DNA of 64,000 nt from contig CAXXJI010000016.1 in assembly GCA_963666035.2 (NCBI GenBank), positions 1-64,000 of the forward strand, written 5' to 3'. Position numbers and translations under genes: made by a program. The stretch comes from CALMFG01 sp963666035. GTDB taxonomy: Bacteria; Bacillota; Clostridia; Christensenellales; CALMFG01. Within the stretch, counting starts at the first letter, position 1; each line of letters opens with the position of its first letter. Shown in pieces: positions 1 to 7,588 of the stretch. Below the pieces are notes generated by a model. It was not told where the DNA came from, searched no databases, and saw only the letters and a list, made by a program, of their open reading frames with translations.

Positions 1-654
1 GACCTCTTGCGCCGCATAGTAAGTGGTGTTTTTGGCATAAACGGCAGAATAGTCAGCGCCTTCGGATAGGCTGATCAGCCCTTTCACTTTCATGCCCGCG
101 GCGTCTGCCAATACTTCGCCTTTCATCTTAGCAGCCGCGTATGCTTCGGTCAGCGCCTGATTATATAGCTCATCTGCTTTGGAAGAACTAAAGCTGATGG
201 ACCCCGCCATATTGGCACCCGCTACCGTCGCCTTTGCCAGCACGTCGCCGACCATATCGATATCATGCAGTGTGACCGATACGCTGTTGGAAACCTGATA
301 GCCAATGACTGTGTTGATGGTTCCGTTGTAATCGTACTGCGGATAGATGCTGTAAGATTCAGTTATAATATCCTCGTTGGCAATGCCCATTGCTTTTAAA
401 GCACCGATAATCTGTTCCATTGCAGCTGAGTTCTCGGCTTGCGCGTCCGCCGCTGTGGCGGCCATGGTGTTCACGCCGACACTGACGGATGCAGTATCCG
501 GCTCTGCCGTGACTGTCCCTTCGCCGACTACGCTCAGGGCGGTGCCGTTATCTACGCTGGGGACATCCTTTGAACCCACGCTCATGGTGATGCAGATTGC
601 GATACCAACCACAATGAGAATGGTGATGAGTATCATCAATAGATTTTTGTTCAT
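1..654 (-). CDS. SIMPL (DUF541) domain protein, partial
   Basis: This leftward gene runs off the left edge, so only the first 218 codons are present. It opens with an uncleaved-looking N-terminal membrane anchor (about residues 4-24, MNKNLLMILITILIVVGI), then enters a SIMPL/DUF541 domain recognised by the stretch GEGTVTAEPDTASVSVGV and the later SISFSSSKADELYNQALTEA. SIMPL proteins are exported or membrane-anchored, of poorly defined function, and often linked to envelope or oxidative stress. The start at 654 is preceded by AAGGAAGTGA. It lies 59 bases downstream of the DUF4349 lipoprotein gene on the same strand and is probably co-transcribed with it from the ECF-type promoter near 1740. Family assignment is from sequence motifs; the stress role is inference. 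Confidence 0.85.
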   Translation of the reverse strand, partial: MNKNLLMILITILIVVGIAICITMSVGSKDVPSVDNGTALSVVGEGTVTAEPDTASVSVGVNTMAATAADAQAENSAAMEQIIGALKAMGIANEDIITESYSIYPQYDYNGTINTVIGYQVSNSVSVTLHDIDMVGDVLAKATVAGANMAGSISFSSSKADELYNQALTEAYAAAKMKGEVLADAAGMKVKGLISLSEGADYSAVYAKNTTYYAAQEV

Positions 655-671
655 AAGCTCACTTCCTTATA

Positions 672-695
672 GGACAGGCCGATTGCGGCGTGTCC
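672..695. other. Intercistronic inverted repeat
   Basis: Arms of 10 bases (672-681 and 686-695) pair with one mismatch around a 4-base loop, between the DUF4349 and SIMPL genes. On the genes' strand no T-run follows the stem, so it looks more like an mRNA-processing or stability hairpin than a terminator. A T7 run follows only on the opposite strand. Confidence 0.45.
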
Positions 696-713
696 GATGT
701 TTTTTTAGTTTTG

Positions 714-1691
714 TTATTTTTGTGCTTTCTTGTTCTTACGGCGTTTTACCAGCCAGATCACCAGCCAGACAATCAGGCCGATGGGAACCCATGCGGGCGC
801 ACCGCCGACGATCACGATCAGCAGACCCTCGAGGAAACGGACCATGGCGTGGCCGACGTTCTTAAAGCCTTTTAAGATTTTCTGCCCAAGGCCGAGTTCG
901 CCTTCGGTGATGGTGGTGATTTCATTGACTTCGTTTAGGTTAATGGTCACCGTGGTATAGTCGATGAGATTATCCAGCTGACGCTTTTGACCTTCATAGC
1001 TGTCCAGCTGATACATCACATCTGTAATCTCCTGCTCCAGAACGATGATATCTTCCATCTTGTCCGCTTTGGCCAGCAGGGCTTCCAAGCGTTCCAGCTG
1101 GGCGTTCAGCACACGGATTCTGGCCTCGGTATCGAAATACTGTGCCGAGACATCATCCGTGCTCTGGGATTTGGAAAGCACGTTGCCGACGCCTTCCAGA
1201 GCGGTGACGAACGATTCAAATGAATCGATCGGGATACGCAATGTCATTTCAGCACTTCGTCCCGGGTCGCCGTATTCTTCCGGCTTGGTGCCGTTGGTCC
1301 ACGAGTTCTGCGGGTATCCACCGACTTTTTTCATCTCGTCCATAATCAGCGCATAATCCGAATCAAAGGCAAGGGTTTCAATCGTGTAATACGCGCGATA
1401 GATCAGCTTGCGGTCGGTCGATTGGCTGATGGTTTCAGCATCCATACTATTGGAAAGCCCGTCGCTGGCAGATGTCTCGCCGTACGCCGCTTTTTCATCC
1501 ATCACCATATCATCCGAATCCATATAGAGCGCTTCTTCGGTCTCTGCTCTGGGGGCCATCGCAGGCTCCGCATAGCCGCCCATATCGTATGAGGTCATGG
1601 TGTCCTGCGCTGATTTAGCAGAACAGCCCATCATACCGGCGAGTATCGCAACCGCCAAAAGGGTGATCAGTATTCTTTTTTTCATCATCAT
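714..1691 (-). CDS. DUF4349 domain lipoprotein
   Basis: A 325-residue exported protein. The N-terminus (MMMKKRILITLLAVAILAG) is a signal peptide ending in a lipobox-like MMGC, so Cys23 is the probable lipidation site. A low-complexity acidic linker rich in Met, Asp and Glu follows to about residue 85. The DUF4349 core comes next, including a predicted coiled coil around residues 195-245 (LNAQLERLEALLAKADKMED). A C-terminal membrane helix (about 290-312) ends in a basic tail KRRKNKKAQK. Three in-frame ATGs follow GGAGG at 1693-1697; the second or third gives better spacing than the one used here. DUF4349 proteins often lie beside ECF sigma genes, as here. No N-terminal zinc-finger anti-sigma motif is visible. 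Biochemical function is unknown. Confidence 0.85.
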   Translation of the reverse strand: MMMKKRILITLLAVAILAGMMGCSAKSAQDTMTSYDMGGYAEPAMAPRAETEEALYMDSDDMVMDEKAAYGETSASDGLSNSMDAETISQSTDRKLIYRAYYTIETLAFDSDYALIMDEMKKVGGYPQNSWTNGTKPEEYGDPGRSAEMTLRIPIDSFESFVTALEGVGNVLSKSQSTDDVSAQYFDTEARIRVLNAQLERLEALLAKADKMEDIIVLEQEITDVMYQLDSYEGQKRQLDNLIDYTTVTINLNEVNEITTITEGELGLGQKILKGFKNVGHAMVRFLEGLLIVIVGGAPAWVPIGLIVWLVIWLVKRRKNKKAQK

Positions 1692-1736
1692 TTCCTCCGT
1701 TTGAATTCATCTTTAAATTCTCTGTTACGCTGTTTA

Positions 1737-1762
1737 GACGTAACCCCGTGATAAAAAGTTCC
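1737..1762 (-). promoter_or_regulatory. ECF sigma-type promoter upstream of the DUF4349 gene
   Basis: Read leftward, GGAAC (1762-1758) followed by TTTTT is separated by 17 bases from CGTC (1740-1737), followed by TAAA. GGAAC...CGTC is the classic architecture of promoters read by Gram-positive ECF sigma factors. The site falls between the stop of the ECF sigma gene (1771) and the DUF4349 start (1691), so that sigma factor is the obvious reader. This is inference from motif and position. Confidence 0.65.
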
Positions 1763-1770
1763 GAAAAAAA

Positions 1771-2306
1771 CTAAATTTCTAATATTTCTTTTAATTTATT
1801 TCTGGCCCTGAAAAGTCGTGATTTAACCGTGCCTTCACTGATCGCGAGCTGTCTTGCAATCTCTTCGTAGGTTTGATCGTTTAATTCACGTAAGATGACG
1901 ACGTTTCGAAAGTCCTCATCCAGCTGCATAATGGCTCCGATAACGCGTTCCCGCGCCAGCTTATCGTCCAGCGCTTTTTCCGGGGGGTCATCCGATCCAC
2001 CTTCTCACTCATCAGCATAGCATCTTCCATCGGCAGAATATCTTTGGTTTTTCTTAAAATATCCTTGCATACGTTGATGGTGATGCGAAAGATCCATGAG
2101 CGAAAAGAAGCGTCTCCGCGGAAATCGTTGATTTTGCGGTATATTTTTATCATCGCCTCCTGCGCCGCATCCGATGCGTCATAGGCGTTTTTGAAAAAGC
2201 CCAGCGCTGTGTTGAACACATAGCGCTCGTAGCGCTTCAGCAGTTTTTCAACCGCTTCAATATCGCCGTTTTGTGCTTTTTTCAGCAAAATGCGGTCCAG
2301 GCACAT
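1771..2306 (-). pseudogene. ECF-family RNA polymerase sigma factor, frameshifted
   Basis: Sigma-70 region 2 is encoded from ATG 2306 (MCLDRILLKKAQNG), which has AAGGAG six bases upstream. It includes the region 2 signature YDASDAAQEAMIKIYRKI and FRSWIFRITINVCKDILR. At the six-base G run 1982-1987 (C6 on the coding strand) the frame breaks. Sigma region 4 continues in another frame (PEKALDDKLARERV, then TYEEIARQLAISEGTVKSRL) to a TAG at 1771-1773. Adding one C to the run restores an uninterrupted protein of 178 residues, normal for an ECF sigma. A missed base in a homopolymer is the simplest explanation, but a real inactivating mutation is possible. No anti-sigma gene with a zinc finger is adjacent. 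Confidence 0.85.
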
Positions 2307-2339
2307 GTTGCGCTCCTTCATCAGTATGGCTCTAGGGCT

Positions 2340-2368
2340 ATTATACAATAGCCGCTTGGAGTTAGCAA
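2340..2368 (-). promoter_or_regulatory. Vegetative-type promoter of the ECF sigma gene
   Basis: Read leftward: -35 TTGCTA (2368-2363), 17-base spacer, -10 TATAAT (2345-2340, a perfect match). It lies about 35 bases ahead of the sigma ATG at 2306 and just beyond the ppk terminator. Confidence 0.65.
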
Positions 2369-2383
2369 AGAGATGTTTTTTTG

Positions 2384-2411
2384 TAAAATAAAAGCGCCGC
2401 TTAAGGGCGCT
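2384..2411 (-). terminator. Rho-independent terminator of ppx-ppk
   Basis: Stem AGCGCC/GGCGCT (2393-2398 with 2406-2411) followed on the minus strand by TTTTATTTT. It lies 8 bases past the ppk stop. Confidence 0.75.
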
Positions 2412-2418
2412 CAATGTC

Positions 2419-4587
2419 TTATTGATTTTTAACTGGATAGATGCGCCCCGCCAGACGAATCAGACTTTCAGAAAGCGCTTTCCGAAAACGGTGGCCGCCG
2501 CCCACACTCTGAATGCCTTCCTGCTTTTGCCTTGCCCTGTCTTTGGCTTCATTATAAAGTGTCATTTGACTGTTAGCTACATGATTGCCGGGTTTTAAGC
2601 TGTGCGCATAGGTGCCGTTTGGCTGCATATAGCGTCCTTTGCCGTAGTCCTTCAGCATCACATCCAGGCTGTGCTTTAGCTGGCTCAGTATTTCCTTGTT
2701 TTCGATGGGACACGCAATCTCAATCCGCCGATCCAGATTCCGCGTCATCCAATCGGCCGATGAAATGTGCATACGCGCACTGCCGCCGCCCGAAAACCAA
2801 AAGATGCGGGAATGCTCCAAAAACCGCCCGACGATGGATTTGACCTGAATGTTTTTCGTTTCAGGTAATCCGGCGTTAAGGCAGCAGATGCCGCGGACAA
2901 TCAGCTTGATCTTGACGCCGGCTTTTGAGGCTTCGATCAGCTTGTCCACCATACCCTTATCGGCCAGCGAGTTGAGTTTGGCGATGATCTTGGCCGGACG
3001 CCCTTTTTCGGCATGCGCGATCTCGTCGTCAATCATCCCGTACACGGCTTGACGGATGCCAAGAGGGGATATGATCAATTTTTTATAGGGTCGGGTTTCG
3101 CCGCCTGAAAGATCGCTGAAAAAGTTGATGACGTCTTCGGCGATAGTTTTGTCTGCGGTGAGCAGCCCGACATCGGTATACAGCTTGGCTGTGTTTTCGT
3201 TGTAGTTCCCAGTGCTGATATGGCAGATATGCTCAAAACCCCGAAGACCTTTTCGGGTAATCAGCATCACTTTGGCATGTACTTTCAGGTTGTCTTTGCC
3301 GTAGATGACCTTGCATCCCGCTTCCTCCAAAACAGTCGCGTAGTGCAGGTTGTTCTGCTCGTCAAAGCGCGCTTTCAGCTCCAAAAGCACGGTGACGTCC
3401 TTGCCTTTTTCGGCAGCGTCCGCGAGCGCGCGCACCACGGCCGAGTGCTTGGATACACGGTAAAGCGTCTGCTTGATGCTGACCACGTTGGGGTCGTCTG
3501 CGGCTTCCTTTAGCAGATCCAAAATCACCTCAAAGCGCTCGTAAGGGTGAGTCAAGAGATGATCTCTGGCCTGAATCTGGTAAAAAAGCGGTTCAGCTGC
3601 GTTTAGCGACACCGGATACACCCGCTGGATTTTTTGGAACATCAGATGCGCCATACCTTTTTCCTGCGCGGCGGGGATGACATCCCAAGCGAGTTCGGAA
3701 TACAGAAAGGGATAGCCGTAAAAAATCTGCTCGTCTTTAATGGATAAAGCATCCGCGATATGGGAAACCAGATCGGATCCGGCTTTGGCGGTGGTCATCA
3801 GGCGCACCGGCATCAACCATCGGCGTTTTCTTAAGATCTCAATCATCGCTTGTTTATAATCCATCTCGTCTTCCAGTGCATCATCATCCAAAATAATATC
3901 CGCATTTCGCACCACCTTGAACATAGCGGTTTCCAGCACTTTGTACTTGGCAAAAATCTGTTTGATGAAATAGGTAACGATCTCTTCAAACAGCATATAA
4001 CGGACTTCGGTTTCCGAAGGCAGTAAAAACAGCTTGTCCGCATTTTCGGGGAACATGACGATCGCAGTCCGTTTTTTTTGGCTTTTAGTCAAAAGGCTGA
4101 CACCGCAAAACAGGGACTTGTTTGGGATGTACGGGAAAGGATGCTTGCCGTCCAAAACAATGGGAGACAGCACAGGCAGGATGCGCGCGTTAAACTGCTC
4201 ATTCAACTCGGCTTTGTTCTGAATCTCCTGCGGTTTTAGATGGATGATTTTTTGCTCTTTCAGTTCGGTTTGCAGGGCTATAACCGCTTTTAGGTAAATT
4301 TTGTCCATCTCGGCCGTTTTTTTATAAATCGCCGCCAGTTGATCGCAGGAAGACATACCGGTGATGGGGTCGGTAAAATCATGGTCGGACAGAGATTGGT
4401 CCAAAAGGGAACCGACGCGCACCATATAAAATTCATCGAGATTGGAAGAATAGATGGACAGAAATTTCTTGCGTTCTAACAGCGGGTTATGCGGCTTCAG
4501 CGCTTCCTCCAAAACCCGCGCATTGAAGTCCATCCAGGAGAGTTCTCGGTTGATGTAGGGTGATCTTTCGTGCTCGGACATGTGCAC
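2419..4587 (-). CDS. ppk1: Polyphosphate kinase 1
   Basis: A 722-residue PPK1 that reversibly polymerises the gamma phosphate of ATP into inorganic polyphosphate. The N-terminal domain starts YINRELSWMDFNARVLEEA. The phospholipase-D-like core contains the autophosphorylated histidine in LKVHAK (His437, matching His435 of E. coli), followed by HISTGNYNENTAKLYTDVGL. A second PLD-like half carries RIFWFSGGGSARMHISSADW and RNLDRRIEIACPI. Length is normal. It sits 13 bases downstream of the exopolyphosphatase gene, so synthesis and degradation of polyphosphate are co-transcribed. A terminator follows. The C-terminal tail after the catalytic core (about residues 660-722) is basic and glycine-rich, without a domain I recognise. 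Confidence 0.96.
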   Translation of the reverse strand: MHMSEHERSPYINRELSWMDFNARVLEEALKPHNPLLERKKFLSIYSSNLDEFYMVRVGSLLDQSLSDHDFTDPITGMSSCDQLAAIYKKTAEMDKIYLKAVIALQTELKEQKIIHLKPQEIQNKAELNEQFNARILPVLSPIVLDGKHPFPYIPNKSLFCGVSLLTKSQKKRTAIVMFPENADKLFLLPSETEVRYMLFEEIVTYFIKQIFAKYKVLETAMFKVVRNADIILDDDALEDEMDYKQAMIEILRKRRWLMPVRLMTTAKAGSDLVSHIADALSIKDEQIFYGYPFLYSELAWDVIPAAQEKGMAHLMFQKIQRVYPVSLNAAEPLFYQIQARDHLLTHPYERFEVILDLLKEAADDPNVVSIKQTLYRVSKHSAVVRALADAAEKGKDVTVLLELKARFDEQNNLHYATVLEEAGCKVIYGKDNLKVHAKVMLITRKGLRGFEHICHISTGNYNENTAKLYTDVGLLTADKTIAEDVINFFSDLSGGETRPYKKLIISPLGIRQAVYGMIDDEIAHAEKGRPAKIIAKLNSLADKGMVDKLIEASKAGVKIKLIVRGICCLNAGLPETKNIQVKSIVGRFLEHSRIFWFSGGGSARMHISSADWMTRNLDRRIEIACPIENKEILSQLKHSLDVMLKDYGKGRYMQPNGTYAHSLKPGNHVANSQMTLYNEAKDRARQKQEGIQSVGGGHRFRKALSESLIRLAGRIYPVKNQ

Positions 4588-4600
4588 TCCTTAAAAAAGA

Positions 4601-5497
4601 TTAGATGACGTAATTCAGCAAATATCCCTCGCGCACGCCATATTGGGAAAGGCGAAGCACAGGGATATGCGTATAGGCCATGACGGTATCGATGATGACC
4701 ATACCGGGAATGATGGTAAACAACCGTCCGCCGCAATATTGGTCAATCAGCTTGATGCCATTTAGCTCCATTTCAAGAATCTGGTCATAGACTTTATGAA
4801 TATTGGTGCTGAAGATGCGATAGCCGTGGAGATCCTGCTCCGAGTGATTGAAAATCTGATGCATCTTGGCCATCGCGCGCGCCGAACCGCCCACGGCGTA
4901 AGCCACGTCCAGTTTATCGCAGCAAAGCCAATCCACTTCTTTTAAAGCCGCCAGAGTTTTTTCACGGATGCTCTCGATCTCTTCAAGCGTCGGGAGGATG
5001 CCTTTAACATACGTTTTGGTCATGGAGACCGAACCGATGGGAAGCGAGACAGCGTCCTTGATCTTGCCGTCTTTTACAAGAGAAATCTCCAGAGAACCGC
5101 CGCCGAGGTCTAAACAGATGCAGTTGGTGATATCAAAATCATAAGCAATGCCGTCCACGCCGCATCGGGCTTCCTTTTCGCCAGTCAGAACATCCACTTG
5201 CGCGCCAGTACCTTCGCGAACCGCGGCTAAAACGTCGTCCACGTTGGAGACGCGAAGCGGGGCGGTGGCAAAGTAATTGATATGGTCGAGATTATGGTGT
5301 GAGGCGAGTTTCTTGTGCCGGTTGATGGCATCGATCATCACCTTGGCACCGTCAATGTGCATCACGCCGTTATCTATATAGTCGGCCAATCTGCCGATGA
5401 TTTTTGAGTTTAATAAATATTCGATTTTACCGTTGAAAACCCGGTACATCACCATACGGATGGTATTGGAGCCGATATCTACGATTGCATGCTTCAA
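4601..5497 (-). CDS. ppx: Ppx/GppA family phosphatase (exopolyphosphatase)
   Basis: A 298-residue member of the Ppx/GppA branch of the actin-like ATPase superfamily, which releases phosphate from the end of polyphosphate or hydrolyses pppGpp. The phosphate-1 loop DIGSNTIR is at residues 7-14, the catalytic Glu lies in TGEKEAR (about 109), and the phosphate-2 loop LDLGGGSLEI is at about 129-138. The length corresponds to the short two-domain form, without the HD-like C-terminal domain of longer Ppx proteins. The pairing with ppk favours polyphosphate as substrate; a role in ppGpp metabolism cannot be excluded. The Shine-Dalgarno sequence is weak. The promoter is at 5541-5569. Confidence 0.92.
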   Translation of the reverse strand: MKHAIVDIGSNTIRMVMYRVFNGKIEYLLNSKIIGRLADYIDNGVMHIDGAKVMIDAINRHKKLASHHNLDHINYFATAPLRVSNVDDVLAAVREGTGAQVDVLTGEKEARCGVDGIAYDFDITNCICLDLGGGSLEISLVKDGKIKDAVSLPIGSVSMTKTYVKGILPTLEEIESIREKTLAALKEVDWLCCDKLDVAYAVGGSARAMAKMHQIFNHSEQDLHGYRIFSTNIHKVYDQILEMELNGIKLIDQYCGGRLFTIIPGMVIIDTVMAYTHIPVLRLSQYGVREGYLLNYVI

Positions 5498-5540
5498 AGT
5501 TTTTCACTTCTTTCATAATGGATTCATTTAAAATAATCAT

Positions 5541-5569
5541 ATCATATCGGCTCAAAGAAGTGTTATCAA
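5541..5569 (-). promoter_or_regulatory. Promoter of ppx-ppk
   Basis: Read leftward: -35 TTGATA (5569-5564), 17-base spacer, -10 TATGAT (5546-5541). It lies 44 bases ahead of the ppx start in the divergent ppx/argC region. Confidence 0.55.
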
Positions 5570-5603
5570 ATTGATGTAAAATGTCAATATCGGAAATTAA
5601 TAC

Positions 5604-5638
5604 TTGCATAAATATACAAAAGAATGTATAATAATAAA
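5604..5638 (+). promoter_or_regulatory. argC promoter with paired ARG-box-like operators
   Basis: -35 TTGCAT (5604-5609), 17-base spacer, -10 TATAAT (5627-5632). The ARG-box-like core TGCAT-AAAT-ATACA (5605-5618) covers the -35. A weaker copy, TGTAT-AATA-ATAAA (5625-5638), covers the -10 with centres 20 bp apart. The reference is the ArgR consensus TGAAT-WWWW-ATTCA. The argG promoter has the same layout. Repression by an ArgR/AhrC-type regulator is inferred; no argR gene is in this window. Confidence 0.65.
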
Positions 5639-5667
5639 TATTTTAACCGTAGAACAGGAACAGGAAA

Positions 5668-6702
5668 ATGATTAAGGCGAGTATTATCGGCTGTACAGGG
5701 TATGCCGGAGAAGAATTGACCCGGATATTGACCGCGCATCAGGGTGTGAGTTTGACACATCTGGTGTCCAAAAGCTTTGCGGGCAAAAAACTATCCGAAG
5801 TCTACGGAAACTATTTTGGTGCGGATGATCAAACGCTAGAAGCTTTGGATATCGACACGGTCGCCAAAGACAGTGATGTGGTGTTCACAGCGCTGCCACA
5901 CGGTGCTTCGGCTGAAACCGTAGCCAAGCTGGCCGAATATGATATAAAAATCATCGACCTGTCCGGCGATTTTCGATATGACGATACAGCCGTGTATGAG
6001 AAATGGTATCAGCTTCAGCATCCGGCCAAAGCACTGAACGAAGACGCGGTATATGGGCTGACTGAAAACTACCGAGAGCAGATTAAAGCCTCAAAGATTG
6101 TAGCCAACCCGGGGTGCTACACCACTTGTGCCATTTTGGCTTTAAGTCCGCTGTTAAAAAGCGGAATCATCAGCGAAAAGGGCATTATCATCGACGCCAA
6201 ATCGGGCATCAGCGGTGCGGGCCGTAAGGAAAGCCTTTCGCTGTCTTTCTGCGAAACGCATGAGAGCTTTAAGGCCTATGCCGTGGCGGGGCATCGTCAC
6301 ACCTCCGAGATAGAGCAGGAAGTCTCCAAGGCGGCGGGAGTGTCTGTGACATTAGGGTTTACACCCCACCTGCTGCCGATTAAACGGGGGATACTGGAAA
6401 CCATCTATGCAAACATCAAGCCTGGCACAACGGAAGAAGCGATCATCAATGCTTTCGGTGGGTATACAAACGAACCTTTTGTCCATGTGATGGAAAAAGG
6501 CTTGCCCGAAATCAAGTTTGTCTCGGGTTCCAATAAAGTCATCATCGGTTTTGAGATTGACGCGCGAAATGACCGGCTGATTGTGGTTTCGGTCATCGAC
6601 AACCTCATCAAAGGTGCGGCGGGGCAGGCAGTGCAGAATATGAATGTGATATTCGGTTTGGAAGAGTCCTTAGGACTTACCGCGATCGGCATGTACTTAT
6701 AG
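5668..6702 (+). CDS. argC: N-acetyl-gamma-glutamyl-phosphate reductase
   Basis: A 344-residue NADPH-dependent reductase that converts N-acetylglutamyl phosphate to N-acetylglutamate semialdehyde, the third step of arginine synthesis. The Rossmann motif GCTGYAGEEL is at residues 8-17. The catalytic cysteine is Cys150 in VANPGCYTT. The substrate-binding region includes GHRHTSEIEQEV and FTPHLLPIKRGIL. Length is typical of the type 1 enzyme. The start has AGGAA 4 bases upstream. It is the first gene of argC-argB-argD-argF-GNAT, with intergenic gaps of 11 bases, and stands behind the ARG-box-like promoter. Confidence 0.97.
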   Translation: MIKASIIGCTGYAGEELTRILTAHQGVSLTHLVSKSFAGKKLSEVYGNYFGADDQTLEALDIDTVAKDSDVVFTALPHGASAETVAKLAEYDIKIIDLSGDFRYDDTAVYEKWYQLQHPAKALNEDAVYGLTENYREQIKASKIVANPGCYTTCAILALSPLLKSGIISEKGIIIDAKSGISGAGRKESLSLSFCETHESFKAYAVAGHRHTSEIEQEVSKAAGVSVTLGFTPHLLPIKRGILETIYANIKPGTTEEAIINAFGGYTNEPFVHVMEKGLPEIKFVSGSNKVIIGFEIDARNDRLIVVSVIDNLIKGAAGQAVQNMNVIFGLEESLGLTAIGMYL

Positions 6703-6713
6703 GAGAAAAGAGC

Positions 6714-7577
6714 ATGGAAAAATACATCGAAAAAGCGGGCATTCTGATTGAAGCGCTGCCCTACATCCAGCAGTTGCACGGTAAAACTGTGGTCATCAAA
6801 TATGGCGGCTCCGCGATGCTGAGTGAAAAATTGACCGAAAAGATTTTGCAGGACATTATCCTTTTGAAATATGTCGGGATGAACCCTATCGTGGTACACG
6901 GCGGGGGCAACGATATCAACAAAATGTTGGACAAACTGCAGATTGAACCGAAATTTGTGGAAGGCCTTCGGGTGACCGATCAGGCGACCATGGACGTGGT
7001 GCAGATGGTGCTGACCGGCAACATCAACAAAAATATCGTCAGCAACCTTTGTACGATGGGCGGAAAGGCGATTGGGCTTTGCGGCAAGGACGCCAACCTC
7101 ATCACTGCCAAAAAACTGGTGAGCGCCAGCGGGGTGGATTACGGCTATGTGGGCGAAGTGACGGGCGTGAACATCAAACTTTTGGAAACGCTGAGCCATG
7201 ACGTGTATATTCCAGTCATCGCGCCGATCGGGACGGATGAAAAGGGCAACACCTACAATATTAATGCGGATACGGTAGCGGGCGAGATAGCCACAGCGAT
7301 GCAGGCCGAAAAGCTGATCTTTTTGACCGATACCGACGGTATCCGACGAAATCCGGAAGACCCGGACACGCTGATTCATATCATATCGGAAAATGAAATC
7401 GCCGAGATGATTAAAAACGGACAGATTGTGGGCGGTATGCTGCCCAAAGTGGCGGGTTGTATTAAGGCGTTGGACGGCGGCGTCAACCGCACGCATATAT
7501 TGAACGGCACCATCGAACATCCGATTATCCTTGAAATTTTCACTGATTCGGGCATTGGGACGATGGTCTATAAATAG
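6714..7577 (+). CDS. argB: Acetylglutamate kinase
   Basis: A 287-residue amino-acid kinase that phosphorylates N-acetylglutamate. The phosphate-binding KYGGSA is at residues 29-34, the substrate loop VVHGGGNDIN is near 62-71, and the C-terminal nucleotide site includes FLTDTDGI. The N-terminal helix (KAGILIEALPYIQQLHGK) is the mark of hexameric, arginine-inhibited forms of the enzyme, so feedback control by arginine is likely; this is inference from known structures. AGGAG lies 9 bases before the ATG. It follows argC by 11 bases. Confidence 0.97.
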   Translation: MEKYIEKAGILIEALPYIQQLHGKTVVIKYGGSAMLSEKLTEKILQDIILLKYVGMNPIVVHGGGNDINKMLDKLQIEPKFVEGLRVTDQATMDVVQMVLTGNINKNIVSNLCTMGGKAIGLCGKDANLITAKKLVSASGVDYGYVGEVTGVNIKLLETLSHDVYIPVIAPIGTDEKGNTYNINADTVAGEIATAMQAEKLIFLTDTDGIRRNPEDPDTLIHIISENEIAEMIKNGQIVGGMLPKVAGCIKALDGGVNRTHILNGTIEHPIILEIFTDSGIGTMVYK

Positions 7578-7588
7578 AGGAAATTAAG

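Noticed and set aside
1970..1995. Programmed -1 ribosomal frameshift in the ECF sigma gene
   Set aside because: The in-frame codons around the run (ACC CCC CGG) do not form a proper slippery heptamer and no downstream stimulatory stem is evident. A missing base is simpler.
6405..7520. 371-codon open frame on the minus strand across argC/argB
   Set aside because: It is a shadow of argB codon structure, with no ribosome site or recognisable domain. The plus-strand genes are unambiguous.
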